Shown here: piece after piece, positions 8,942 to 19,623 of the stretch
How positions within the stretch are numbered: the first letter of the stretch is position 1
Layout: the number at the start of each line of letters is the position of its first letter
Origin: Fulvia fulva
Lineage: Eukaryota > Ascomycota > Dothideomycetes > Mycosphaerellales > Mycosphaerellaceae
Length of the DNA: 64,000 bases
NCBI RefSeq assembly: GCF_020509005.1
Contig: NC_063023.1
Coordinates: 186,001-250,000 of the forward strand
Reading direction: 5' to 3'
Position numbers and translations under genes: made by a program
Notes under the pieces: generated by a model
What the model was told of the DNA's origin: nothing
The model's database searches: none
What the model saw: the letters and a program-made list of their open reading frames with translations, nothing else

Positions 8942-9532
8942 ATGTCTCCTCCTTCCATTTCTTCCAAAAGTTCCCTCCGTCGACAAGCCCTTGCTGTCGA
9001 CATACAACGATCCGGTATCGAGATGGCCCCCTGCCATCACTGTCGGTCCGCTCGAGTCGCTGCCACCGAGCAGCGCCCAAAATGTGTCGTTTCGCCCCGG
9101 TCGGGAAAATGCTCGGAGTGTGTGAGGAAGGGTTACTCTGATTGCGACGTGACCTTATCCGCACCCGAGCGGACGAAGTCCCGCGACGTTCGTGACGGCC
9201 TCCAGCGAGACCTCGAGCGTGCGGAGGAGAAGGAGGTGGAGCTTCTCCATCAGCAGGCCGAGCTCGCTCAGCGCATTATTCGCCAAAAGGCGAAGAAGAT
9301 CCGTCTTCGCAAACAGCTTCGCCTCGCGTCCGGCAAGGCCGACGACGCCGTAGCGAAGGAGCTCGAAGATCTCGAGGCGGCGGAGGAGGAAGAAGTGGAG
9401 GAGTCTGCTGGGGTGGAGACCGCGTCGTCGTACAAGGAATTCGATCCTTGGCAGATGTCGGTCCAGGATTGGAACCAGCTGTGCGATCCTTCTTTTCCTT
9501 GGGTCGTGCCTCCTCTGGCCTCATCGTCGTAA
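8942..9532 (+). CDS. Antisense ORF in the gag-only element: six-cysteine zinc-cluster-like, coiled-coil protein
   Basis: 196 residues, uninterrupted, ATG in context GCAATGT. Six cysteines at residues 31, 34, 48, 57, 60 and 68 give C-x2-C-x13-C-x8-C-x2-C-x7-C. This resembles the fungal Zn(II)2Cys6 binuclear cluster, but the second spacing (13) is longer than the usual 6. Residues ~75-150 are charged, Glu/Lys/Arg/Leu-rich and likely coiled coil; an acidic stretch (~140-160) and a Trp/Pro-rich tail (FDPWQMSVQDW..LCDPSFPW) follow. It is convergent with gag, 107 bp apart, and opposite to the element's transcription. From memory, similar Cys-cluster proteins occur beside fungal LTR elements, but no function is established to my knowledge. 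It could be a DNA- or RNA-binding accessory protein or a captured host exon. Confidence 0.8.
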   Translation: MSPPSISSKSSLRRQALAVDIQRSGIEMAPCHHCRSARVAATEQRPKCVVSPRSGKCSECVRKGYSDCDVTLSAPERTKSRDVRDGLQRDLERAEEKEVELLHQQAELAQRIIRQKAKKIRLRKQLRLASGKADDAVAKELEDLEAAEEEEVEESAGVETASSYKEFDPWQMSVQDWNQLCDPSFPWVVPPLASSS

Positions 9533-9639
9533 GTTATTGTTCCAGTAGTCTTTTATCCGTTGCTGTTGTTGACTTCTGTGTCCTAGGTCATCAAATCAAG
9601 AAGCCGCTGTTTGATGCCTTTGTCGTCAGGTCGTTTCTG

Positions 9640-10635
9640 CTAGGCAGATTTCGAGAAGAAATCCTCGCATTCCTGGTACGTCTTTGTCGCTGTCGCCCGA
9701 TCCATCGCATTGAACTCGCGGCTGACAACATTCTTCTTTGGACAGTCTCTAGCATAGTGGCCTTTCTTTCCACATGCATAGCAAGTTAGATCTCTTGTTA
9801 ACTGCTTGCTTCGTCCGCGCCTTTCCGTGGCGTCGAGTTCCATTGGATCTCCATAATCAGGGTCGTGACTTCTGGCCTTGAAGCCCCCTCTTCCGCCTCT
9901 CGCGGGTCTCTGGAATCCAGGCTGTACGAATCGGTCGTACTTCAATTCCTGGAGTCTCTCGTCGATTTCCTTTGCAGCCTTGACCATCGCGGCCCAGCTG
10001 GTGAGACTGGAGTTTCGAGATAATTCGGCTTTGACGTTGTCCTTCAAGCCTAGGTAGAACTGGGAACGAAACGCTGCGTCGTTCCACTCGAGGTCGGCGG
10101 CATATCCTTGGAACTCAGAGGCGTATACGGCGACTGAGGTGTTTTGTCGGAGTTGTCGGATATGTCGGTCGGCATGAACCTCCTCGTTAGGTATCCCGTA
10201 GAGATCATTCAGTTTGATCTCGAACTCATCGTAGTCGGCAAATATCTTCCGGGTTTCTGTCTTCGGGTTGTCTCCTTCGTCCTGGTTGTTGAGCCAGTCT
10301 TTGAGGTATGGTCTGAATCCCCGGGCTGCCCTGCCCCTTAGGAAGGATGCGGCGTACAAGACCTTAGAGGCCTCGCCATTAAACTGTTGGGCGTTGAAGT
10401 AGAGGTACAGCTGAACCTGCAGCTGAAAAGCCTCCAGCTTCCCTTGTGTCCCATCGAACGTCTCCGGTGGTGACACCTTAGGTGCCTTGGTGAACTCGTG
10501 CATGCTGTTCGAGCTTGCAGAGGGTGTTGATCGTTTTCCGCTTCCAGTAATCGACATTTCGCTCATTCGTTCCGTGATGCCAGTTGACTGTGGCTGTTGT
10601 CGTGACGGACTCCGGGTAGCGTCTCTCCCAGACAT
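9640..10635 (-). CDS. Gag of the gag-only LTR element
   Basis: 331 residues from the ATG at 10635 (the frame extends back to a TTG at 10641). After a Ser/Gln-rich head, a Ty3/Gypsy retrotransposon Gag domain starts with PPETFDGTQGKLEAF at about residue 56 and runs to about residue 225. An Arg/Gly-rich patch (RPARGGRGGFKAR) near 245-255 suggests nucleic-acid binding. One CCHC zinc knuckle (C-x2-C-x4-H-x4-C) is at residues 285-298. The frame ends 33 residues later with a normal stop; no pol follows. The product would form particles that package the element's RNA, with reverse transcriptase and integrase from an autonomous partner not seen here. The start lies only 33 bp from the 5' LTR. Confidence 0.93.
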   Translation of the reverse strand: MSGRDATRSPSRQQPQSTGITERMSEMSITGSGKRSTPSASSNSMHEFTKAPKVSPPETFDGTQGKLEAFQLQVQLYLYFNAQQFNGEASKVLYAASFLRGRAARGFRPYLKDWLNNQDEGDNPKTETRKIFADYDEFEIKLNDLYGIPNEEVHADRHIRQLRQNTSVAVYASEFQGYAADLEWNDAAFRSQFYLGLKDNVKAELSRNSSLTSWAAMVKAAKEIDERLQELKYDRFVQPGFQRPARGGRGGFKARSHDPDYGDPMELDATERRGRSKQLTRDLTCYACGKKGHYARDCPKKNVVSREFNAMDRATATKTYQECEDFFSKSA

Positions 10636-10667
10636 ATACAAAGGGCCCTGGTGGTGGTGCTCAAAGT

Positions 10668-11022
10668 TGTTAGGAACCGCTGTACGTTATCCCAACCGGG
10701 CTTGGATCTTTGCAATGATGTCTCTGACTCGTTGAGAAGGTAGTGGTCCCAAACAGTATATGGTGTATACTTGAAATGAGTTGAGCACGAGGCTCCTATC
10801 TACTTGCAAAAGAGCGTCGTCTATATAGTGCCGTGTCTTGGCGTAACTGATCAAACTGATCAGACTGATCACTGAGCATACTGATCAGACTGATCACTGA
10901 GTCATACTGATCAGACTGAGCGCTCAGTTGCCAAGGTCTCTGAGCTGATCAGTTTCGGATTCTCCCACTAGTGTCTAGGCATCGATTGGTTGGCTGGAGC
11001 TTCCCCAAACCGATCCGTAACA
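10668..11022 (-). repeat. 5' LTR (promoter LTR) of the gag-only element
   Basis: On the minus strand it begins TGTTACGG and ends CCTAACA. It contains the TGATCA array (about 10845-10927) followed by TATATA at 10822-10827, so the array sits in U3 immediately upstream of a probable TATA box for gag. Confidence 0.93.
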
Positions 11023-11027
11023 ATATA

Positions 11028-11684
11028 GTATTAGGCCGTAAGGTAACTACTCTCTTAAATGCTTCGGTATTAGCGATCTTATAGTTTATTAGATCGTACT
11101 CGAAGTCTATGTCGTTAAAGTCGATCTAGTCTATACGAGGAGGCGCTATACTATCGATAAACTATATAAAGTCGATACCTTTACTATCGTCTTCGTAAGA
11201 CAAGAGAGAAGTGTCTTCGATATCTAGTCGTACTAGCTTTTTACCTTCTACCCTACTACCCTCGTATCGTATTAAAGACTAAGGCGTATTATTAGTTATA
11301 GGAATTTATAAATAGGGTATATATAGATAAGAGAGAGTAGACCTATCTATTATGTTTCCTTACTTATACTATATCCTACTTACGCGGTCCGGATATATAC
11401 TATCGCTAAGGATCGAGTTGAGCTAGTTCTAAAGTTCTAGGTTCTAAGGGTCTCCGGTTAGTAACTCGGCTAAGACAGAGGGCGTACGATATAGGTATTG
11501 CTATCGCTAAATAGTAGCGCTAGGTCGTATACTTAAAGGTCGTAGAGGAGGGCGTCGAGAGGCCTCGTCGGCGTTCTCTATTATCGCGAATTAATCGTAC
11601 GGTCTAGTACTATCGTACTATCTCGGGCGGTCTCGGTATCGTACGTAGAGGTTAGCTCTCTACTCGTAGGTAGGCGTAACTAAC
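11028..11684 (-). other. Gypsy-B copy 1 internal sequence between LTR and insertion
   Basis: Reverse complement of about 22904-23570 in copy 2. Heavily RIPped leader and start of gag, no open frame. It holds the expected position of the primer-binding site next to 11685, but RIP makes the site unreadable. Confidence 0.75.
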
Positions 11685-11883
11685 TATTACGGGCGAGAGT
11701 ACTATAATAGGGTCGGGTAAAGACATATATAGTTACGCGAGCTATCTAAGAGAGCGCGAGAGGCGCGAGAAGATAAAGTAGCGCGAATCGAGCTAGCGGG
11801 TACTAGCGGCCGCTAGCGCGCGGGCGTACGGCCGACGATACTATATTACGAGATAGTTCGTAGAAAAGGGCTGTCTCGTAACA
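11685..11883 (-). repeat. Gypsy-B copy 1 5' LTR, 199 bp
   Basis: Minus-strand start TGTTACGAGACAG (the TG is still intact) and end CGTAATA (CA changed to TA). It has the same 199 bp length as 22705-22903. The outer flank 11884-11888 is CGCCT, i.e. AGGCG in the element's orientation. Confidence 0.9.
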
Positions 11884-12735
11884 CGCCTATTTTAAACGCC
11901 TAGAGACTAATTACGACCTTAGTTTACCTACTAGACGACTAGGGTACGCCGTAGGGAAGGGCGGTATTAAATAGACTATAGGGTACGAAATAGGGATATC
12001 GGATTTAGTACTTATAGAGGTAGTAATAGCTACTCGTAACCGCTCTAAGGTACTAGGCGGTAGGGTACTATAACGCGGCGGTATATTATACGTAGAGTAG
12101 GCTCGAGATATAATACGTTAGGCTAATAAGATAAAGGCTACTAATGCCTAAGCGCTACTAAAGAAGTAGTAATCCGATACTATCTCGAAGTACCTCTCCT
12201 ATAGCCGTCGGATACGATATACCCTTAAGGTTACTATTCGAGGTAAAGGAAAAGTAAAGATAATACCCCTATAGATAATACCGTAGTTAGTAGCTCTCGG
12301 TATCGAATATACCTATAATAACTACTTTACGAGATTAGTAATAAAGGACAATATTACGGCTCTATTACCTAGTATAAGAGAGCCCCCTTATCGGTATCTT
12401 TAGTATACTATAGATATACCGCTATAGCTTCGTAACTTTTATTAAGGCGTAAAGGTGTTTAAGTACTTACTAGATATCGCGAAGACTAGCGATCCCTTTA
12501 GTAATATTATTAAATAGACTCTAAGGCGCCGATAGGAGCTAAAGATATACTATACTAGTAAGCTCGTTAAGATGAATATATTCAGGCCTATACGAGTACT
12601 ATAACTATACTAGCTTATTCGATTACCGTGCCCTATTAAGAGCACCTTTTAGTAGCGTTAGCTAAGCTATATTAATAAGCTACTAGCGACTCCGGACAAT
12701 ACTTATTTCGAAGACGATCTATAGTAATATCGCCT
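11884..12735. other. Unidentified RIPped sequence
   Basis: RIP-mutated DNA between the Gypsy-B LTR and LINE-1. One plus-strand frame from about 12230 to 12740 has long stop-poor stretches with coding-like character, but I do not recognise the family. It continues on the other side of LINE-1 at 17669. Probably part of another old transposon. Confidence 0.5.
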
Positions 12736-12749
12736 TATATAGCTAGAGC

Positions 12750-15700
12750 TACTATTGAAAAATGGCGACGACGACGGTAGTAGACGACCGAGAGTAAGGG
12801 GGAGACGAGTAGAGGACGCTCTATAAGAAGGCGGAAGAGATAGTAGCGGTAGAAGAAGGGAGGTTTCCGGAGAGAGTACTAAAAGGAGTAATAAGCGAAC
12901 TACTCGGGGGACTAAAGGCGCTTAAACGACAAACAAGCACTACGATCAATATAGTAATCGAGGCAGTAACACGAAACGTAAGAAACAACCCTTAAAGAGA
13001 CCCGAGACAGACCTAGGGCCTAACGACCTAGGTAATAATCGCGAGCTAACCTACCCCCCCTTAAAGTATAGTACTACAAGTCTATATTACGGACTAGAAA
13101 GAGAAGGAAGAGATAGGAAAGATGACCGGGAGGGAGATAGTCGAGAAGATCGGAGTAAAGGGAATAGTAGGGGCAAGGGTAGATAACAAAGGGGTCAAGC
13201 TATTTATAGTATACGTATAGGATAAGAAGGCCCTCGAAATAAATAAGGAGTAGATACTAAAGATCGGGAGTATAGCGAAAGTCTCCTATTAATAGTATAT
13301 AGTAATTACGTATAGGGTCCTATGAACCTTTAATATATAAAGGGATACACTAAACCTCTAGAGGCAAAACTAGGTAATAGCACTAGGACTATAGATCACA
13401 AAGACAGCGTAGGTCAAGAAGAAGATAGAGGAGGGTAAGAGGGCCTCCTCGCTAATCTTATAGGTTATAATACTAGAGCAAGCGAACAAGGTCTTAGACT
13501 AAGGGTTATACTAGGACTTTAAGAGGCTAGATATAGAAATCTATTAGAGTAACTATAGAATCCTTTAATGTTTTAACTATTAACAGTACGGACATATTGC
13601 CCTAAAGTATAGCAAAGCTATACTAGTCTACTACTACTATACTAGTAATCACGCGACCTAAGAGTGCTAAAAACAGAAGGAGGATATAAGATGCGTAGTA
13701 TATAGGAGAAAACACCCGGTATAGTTAAACTAATGCCTAGTTAGACTATTAGCCTAGTAGAGAGCGCGGGAAGCAAGGGTGATAACACTAACTAGGTTCC
13801 TAGTAGGTAAACAGAAACAACTAGAGAGAACCACCTACCCGAATAAGAGACCCCGGCTATAAGAGGAGCTACAAATAGTACTAGCAATAGGGAGACTAAC
13901 GTTCTTATATAAGGTAGCGCAGAGCAATAGATAAATAAGAATTAACCAAATGATAGGGAGCTAACCCTAAAGAGAAGAATAGGAGGAGGGACGGGAAAAC
14001 TAATAGTAAGACTAATAGCAAGACTAAACGGGCCTAGACACAAACATGTCCTAATGCCTGACACTAATAGACTATTAATCATTCAGTATAATATGAACAG
14101 AAGTAAAGACAAGGTCTAAAGGAGCTTTCTATAAGCCTTAGACCCGGAGGAACACTACATTATAGTAATATAGGAACTATAGATCAACCTATACTCTAGG
14201 ATTCTATTAACTGAACGAGACCCGAGATACTACGTAGTAATAAACAGAACCGAGGGAGTCCTACGAACTTGTATCTATGTTAGTAAGAAGGTACTAGTAG
14301 AGGACTAGTAGGCCTAGCCGAGAACCGATAGGGATATTACTATAGTGTAGCTTAAAACAACTTAAGGCTAGGTCCTAATCTATAGCGTATACAACCTACC
14401 TCTAGAGTCCAGAAGTAGTACACAACTATATACGCTAGGAAGGCTCCCGGAAGCAATAGACTAACAAAACTATAACATCGTAATAGGAGATTTCAACCTC
14501 TACTACCTAAAGTAGGGATCGGACTTCACCCTAGTATACTACTTCTTAGTAGGGAGGCTTATTAGTCAGATAGAAACAGCCTAAATAGACTTGATCACGC
14601 TAAAGGGAACAGAAACTTAGGCTAGAAACAACAGTTCTAGCACGCTAGACCTATACTTTATGTCCTACGCCTTAATACGACGGGTAGAAAGCTATATAGT
14701 TAATAACTAACTAGAGTCCTTATTAGACTACTATCTAATCCAAACCGACATCTAACTTATAGTTAAGGAGGAGAGGGAACCTAAGAGGAGGCTCTACTAG
14801 AAGTAGGCCGAGTAGACACTAGTATAGTAGCGGCTAGAAGGCGAACTAGAATAGGTGAACATTGACAATATATATATAACGGAGGGGATTGACCAAGTAG
14901 TAGAGCAGCTAATAGAAGCTATATAAAGGGCAGCCTAGGCCTATATACCTAAGAAGAGATGGTTGCTATACTAGAAGCTATACTAGACACTAGAGTATAT
15001 AGCTAAAGTCAAGGAGGCAAGGAGAGCAAGAAGGAGATAGGAGTAACGACGTACCTAAGTAAACTAGGAAGCCTATAACAACGCGTATAAAGCAAAGAAG
15101 GCGTAGATTAGAAGAGATAAGACGTAGGAGTAGAGGTCAACTATAGGGATGATTATAGAATACCCGGAACAAATCTAGAGACTAGTAGAATAGGCTAGGA
15201 AACTAGACGAGGAACGAAACTCCCCGCCCTAGTTTCCCTTAATATAGGACTAAGACAGGGAAACGCAAACCACTCCGATAGGGAAAGCGAAAGTATTCGT
15301 AGACCACTTCTTCAGGACTTGGGTAGAGGTAGACCTAAGCAACATCCTAGGAATATATATTCCTCCGCTAAGGGACGCTAACTAGTAAGTGTCTACTATA
15401 GAGATCGGAAACATTATTAAGAAACTGAAGAGTAATAAAGCCCTAGGCCTAGACAAGATCCCTAACTATTACCTAAAAGCTAGTAGTAGCCTTATTACTC
15501 TAGTGCTTACGCTAATCTTTACCTAGTATATAAAGTAGGGGTATTGCCTAAAGGCCTTTAGGCAATCACTAACTTGCGTCCTAAGGAAACCCTAAAAGGA
15601 AGACTATACTAAGTTGAAGTTATATAGACTAATTACGTTACTAAATATACTAGGGGAGCTCCTAGAGAAGGTCGTAGCTATAAGGCTCACCGGAATAGTA

Positions 15701-17654
15701 GAAGAACATAACCTCCTCCCGGTAACGTAAATAGGGGGGAGATAAAAGAGATCTACCCTTATAGTAGTCGAACTGATTATAGAGCAAATTAGACATATCT
15801 AGCACTATAGCAACAACAAGGTAGCCTTACTACTTTTACTAGACATATTAGGGGCTTTCGACAACGTGTCCTACGTAAGGCTCCTATATATCCTTAGAAT
15901 AAAAAGCATTCTAGCCTAGATAGTACACTTTGTGTAGTTATTCCTTAAGGACAGAACAACCCAGATCCTCCTAGGGTCCTTTAAAGCCCCGTAGACCCTA
16001 ATTACGAACACGGGTATCCTATATAGCTCTATACTCTCCCTAGTTCTGTTCCCCCTCTTTATAGCCGACCTGACCCTACTCCTAGAAATAGTAAACACCT
16101 TAGTATTAGGGTTCTTAGATAACACAAATATCCTAGCGTAGTCGGGGTCTATAGAGGAAAACTACGCACTCCTAGAGGAGAGACATAGACAATACGAAAA
16201 GTAGGTAAGAGAGTATAGGGCAAAATTCGTACCGGACAAGTACTAACTTATCTATTTTAGTAAGGTAAAGACAAAACATAACTTAGTAGCACTAGTAAAA
16301 ATCTAGGGGTTCGAGACCTATCCTATAAAGGAACTTAGAGTCCTTAGGATATAGCTAGACCCGAAACTTAGCTAGGGACTATAAGTGAAGAAGGCGTAAG
16401 CGAGAGCGGATACTAATAGATAATTAATCGAGAAACTTACTACGTTAACCTAGGGAGCGACCTTTATAAAGGCCTAGACTATATACAAGGCTATTGTCAA
16501 GCCCGTAATACTATATAGAGTAGTAATTTAGGTAGCGGAAAAACATATCCCGAAGAGAATTAAGGACCCCCTTAATAGAGCGTAGGCAGCCTGCCTAAAG
16601 AGAGTACTAGGGGCATATAAGTCAACCCCTTATAAGATAATAGAAATGGAATTAGGTACAGCCCCTATTAGGGAGTACCTCTAGGGCATGAGGTATCAAT
16701 ACGTAGAGAAGACATTAGTATACCTAGCCTAGGGAACTATCTAAGTAGCTACTTAAAGGATAAGAACCTAGTAGGAGAGGAGGAGAAGACCTAACCGGCT
16801 ATATAGGATCCTATAGAAGGAAGTAGACCTAAAAACATTATAGGAAATCCTAGTAGCCCTTAAACAGAGAGAAGCGCTAAGGGAGCAAGCTAATATAGGG
16901 GACAAAGGGAAAAAGAAGCAAAGCCAAGTAGAAAGGATCGTAGGTCACCTATAGGAAACGCGTTAGAACTAAAAACCGGTAAGGCTAGGAGCCCTACTAG
17001 CGGCCAGGACCTTTAAAAGGTATAACTACCTTATCTACAAAGACCTGAAGAGGGCGGAAGCAAGTATAGCTATCTAGATTTGCTCTAAGCACATTAGGCT
17101 AAGAGCATACTTATACTAAAGAAGAGTCCTAGGATACGATTCTAAACGTATCCCTATAGCTACCTATCCTAAAACCCGGAGCACATAGTGCTGAACTATA
17201 CTAAGTAGGTAAAAGGGAGAAGCTAGTAGAGGGCGAAGGCAAGAGACAGGCAATACTAGGCTATTATCTAGGACAGACAAGATATAAGGAGAGTGACAAG
17301 ATAGATCCTTAACGAGGACTACCTAGAGCAATTCTCCCTAGTAGTAGAAACGGAAAGGTAGATAGAGAGGAGGGAGAGAGAGAGAAGAGCCGGGGAAATA
17401 GAAGGGAGAAAGGGAATCGAGAGGAGGACATTACTAGGGTTACGGGTAAGGTAGTTATAGGGTAATAACTATAATACTAGCGTACCCTAAAGGAAGGAGA
17501 ACGAAAGGATAAGATAGGAAAGAACGAGGAGGGCAAAGACGAGGAGGTTTTCATCCGTTAATTGGGTTTCCTATCTATATAAATAGACCTAAATAGCGAG
17601 AGACCTATATAGGCTATAGGGCACTAAAACAGGCGAATGAATAATCTATCTATC
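12750..17654 (+). mobile_element. LINE-1: RIPped non-LTR retrotransposon, Tad1-like
   Basis: 4905 bp flanked by a 14 bp duplication TATATAGCTAGAGC (12736-12749 and 17655-17668). The 3' end has a simple-repeat tail (TCTATCTATC) instead of poly(A). ORF1 (about 12760-13750) ends in degenerate CCHC knuckles (FN..QYGHIALKY, YY.TSNHAT.EC). ORF2 follows with endonuclease and reverse transcriptase. All frames are broken by TAG/TAA and no long frame survives. LINE-2 is a paralogue with the same architecture and a similar 3' end, including a conserved TTTTCA..GGTTTCC block near 17550. Confidence 0.88.
14080..17250 (+). pseudogene. LINE-1 ORF2: endonuclease-reverse transcriptase, RIPped
   Basis: Read through its stops, the plus strand shows an apurinic-type endonuclease (QYNMNRS at ~14090, GDFNLYYL near 14490) and then a LINE reverse transcriptase: KALGLDKIPN near 15440, YRLITLLN near 15625, LLLDILGAFDNV near 15835, and LGFLDNTNILA near 16110 where active enzymes have F-x-D-D. 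The second Asp of that box reads Asn, as expected from G-to-A RIP. The C-terminal zinc region around 17090-17200 is recognisable (IRLRAYLY). Function would have been target-primed reverse transcription; it is dead here. Confidence 0.8.
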
Positions 17655-17668
17655 TATATAGCTAGAGC

Positions 17669-17950
17669 CTAACACTCGTAATAAAGCCCTTAAAGCTAAG
17701 TGTTACGGGCCTAGGCGAACGTCTAGTAAATAGTAGTCGGTTATATAACTCGGCACGGGCCGGCCCGTATACCTCGGCTTATATATTAACTTTCCGTACC
17801 TCGTGCTCCTCTTAGATAGCCTATCTAACAACTTTGTTATTTGCCCTATATTAAGAACGGCCCCCTTATACTAAGTATATAGTAGCTTATCTACGACCTC
17901 AATATTAGCTAGATAAGTATAAGGTAGTAGGCAATAGTAACGGTATAGTA
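17669..17950. other. RIPped sequence between LINE-1 and Copia-B
   Basis: Continues the unidentified sequence interrupted by LINE-1. Contains TGTTACGGGCC near 17700, which could be an LTR start, but no partner was found. No gene seen. Confidence 0.4.
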
Positions 17951-19623
17951 AAGTCAGTAGAGCTATTAAAGAGTTTAAGGCAAGACTAATTATAAGAGGG
18001 TTTTTATAGAAATGTAGTGTTGACTTTAAAGAGACCTTTACACCTACTATTAAGTATAATACCCTTAGGGTCTTTATAGCTATAGTATATAAGAGAGATC
18101 TTGAGATGTACTAGGTAGATATAAACAATACTTTTACCGAAAGTAGCCTTCTTGAAGACATCTACATAATCCTACCCCTAGGTATTGAAATTCTACTAAA
18201 TATAGTCTTCAAGGTCCTTAGAAGCCTATATAGACTAAAGCAAGTAGCTAGAGATTGGAATAAGCTCTATGTTACTAAGCTAGAACAGATTAGATCCACC
18301 TAGTCCTAGGTAGATCTATACCTACTTATCTATAGAGGAAGAGACATCATAGTCCTTACCTATATAGATAATATCCCTATTATAGCTCTAAAGCTGTTAG
18401 ATGTTCAGTGGTTCAAGGCTGAATTTAGAAGAGTGTTTAAGATCAAAGATCTTAGGGAACCTAAGAAGATCCTTAGAATGAGGATTATAAGAAACAGGTC
18501 CTAAGGTACTATAAAGCTTGATTAAGGACACTATATCTAAACTAACCTTACTAAGATAGGCATCTCTCTAGAGAAGGCCACACCTACACCCTTACCTATA
18601 GACAGCTATAAGGATCTAAGACCTTTAGCTACTATAGATAAGAGGTGTAACAAACAGGAGTACTAGAGTTACAATAGTACCTAGATGTGGCCAATAACAA
18701 TAACAAGGCCAGACCTTGCTTTCCCCCTTAGAAGAATTAGCTTATATGTTACTGACCCTTCAAAGCAACATCTTAGAGCTTTGAAGAAACTCTCTAGATA
18801 TCTGAGATCATACCTAGACCTAGGCTTGATGTATAGAAGAGGAGGAGGTATTCTCTAGGGATACTCAGATTCTGATTATGCTATAGACAAGGCAGACAGA
18901 GTCTCAATCCTTAGACATATATAGTTCCTTTATAGATCACCTATGTCCTAGTTAGGTAGGAAGCAGAAGTCTGTTACCACATCAACAATAGAGGCTGAGT
19001 TCATAGCTATAAATGTAGTAGCCAAGTAGTTATAGTTTCTTGCTACAGTCCTTAGAGAGATAAGGTGTCCTGACCTGGTTAGAGAGTGTTCATTCTAACC
19101 TAGGATTAAGGTAAGTAGTACTGTTAATAAGCTAAGACCCGTGAAGCTTATAGGTAACAACTAAGTAGCTTTGACCTTTATTAAAGATGCCTATGTCTAT
19201 AATATGTCAAAGCATATTGATGTAGTATACTACTATGTTAGGAATCTCTAGTAGCAAAAGAAGATTATAGTAGATTACTGCTACATAAAGGACATAGTTG
19301 CTAATAGGCTGACTAAGCCCCTTAATAGCTAGTAGTTTCAAAACTTTGTGAGGTAGCTCTAGCTTATATAAGGGATTGTTTGAGACCTTCTTACCTGAGT
19401 AGGAGTGTTGAGAATATATAGGTTATAGGGTTAACATTAGGTGCTTAGGGGGATTAGTAATTAGGGCTTACTAGTCAAGTCCTAAGTATAGCTGTCCCTC
19501 CTAATCTACCTATACTAACACTAGCGATACTATATATAGATACACGCTATCCTATTAGGTCCTTCTTCGTCTTTTGTATAAACCGCCGTCTTCTACTACT
19601 ACGTAACTCGTACCTATTTAACA
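17950..19623 (+). pseudogene. Copia-B copy 1: RIPped 3' half (reverse transcriptase, RNase H, 3' LTR)
   Basis: Homology to the Copia-A polyprotein begins abruptly near 17950 (SRAIKEFKARL) and continues collinearly to the end of RNase H: DINNTFTES near 18120, LRSLYRLKQ.ARDWN near 18220, YIDNIPI near 18360 (YVDD with a RIP-type D-to-N change), SDSDYAIDKADR near 18870, STIEAEF near 18985, SKHIDV near 19210. The frame is crossed by many TAG/TAA. Upstream domains are absent, so the copy is 5' truncated; for an LTR element this suggests deletion. It ends in its own LTR, which abuts hAT sequence. Confidence 0.88.
19406..19623 (+). repeat. Copia-B 3' LTR, 218 bp
   Basis: TGTTGAGAAT to TATTTAACA, preceded by a GTAGGAG polypurine tract. 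Same family as the LTRs at 52252-52485 and 63840-64000 (reverse complement), sharing the block around TCTACTACTACGTAACTCG near the end. Confidence 0.88.

Larger units (their letters stand above)
8507..11022 (-). mobile_element. Young gag-only LTR retrotransposon with an antisense zinc-cluster ORF
   Basis: A complete 2516 bp non-autonomous element. Two 355 bp LTRs (8507-8861 and 10668-11022) look identical by eye, begin TGTTAGG, end GTAACA, and are flanked by the 5 bp duplication ATATA (8502-8506 and 11023-11027). The 1806 bp interior has a Gypsy-type gag on the element's sense (minus) strand and a second gene on the opposite strand, and no protease, reverse transcriptase or integrase. The polypurine tract lies next to the 8507-8861 LTR, which makes that the 3' LTR and agrees with the gag direction. 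Gypsy-B copy 2 shows the empty site with one ATATA near 23570. It is unRIPped inside RIPped DNA, so the insertion is recent. Confidence 0.95.
6765..11883 (-). mobile_element. Gypsy-B copy 1: RIPped 5' LTR and gag, truncated by pogo-a, split by a young LTR element
   Basis: The plus-strand sequence is the reverse complement of the 5' part of Gypsy-B copy 2 (22705-25010 continued at 31302-31592). It consists of the LTR (11685-11883) and the gag region; the pol half is absent because pogo-a sits at the TA that is intact at 31592 in copy 2. The block 8507-11027 is a later insertion plus its target duplication. Translation is broken by TAG/TAA throughout; the only sizeable frame (7231-7413, plus strand) is an antisense shadow of gag and recurs at 24654-24836 on the other strand. 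No functional gene remains. Confidence 0.85.

Noticed and set aside
9448..9789. 113-residue plus-strand frame
   Set aside because: Overlaps the end of the zinc-cluster ORF and runs antisense to gag; shadow.
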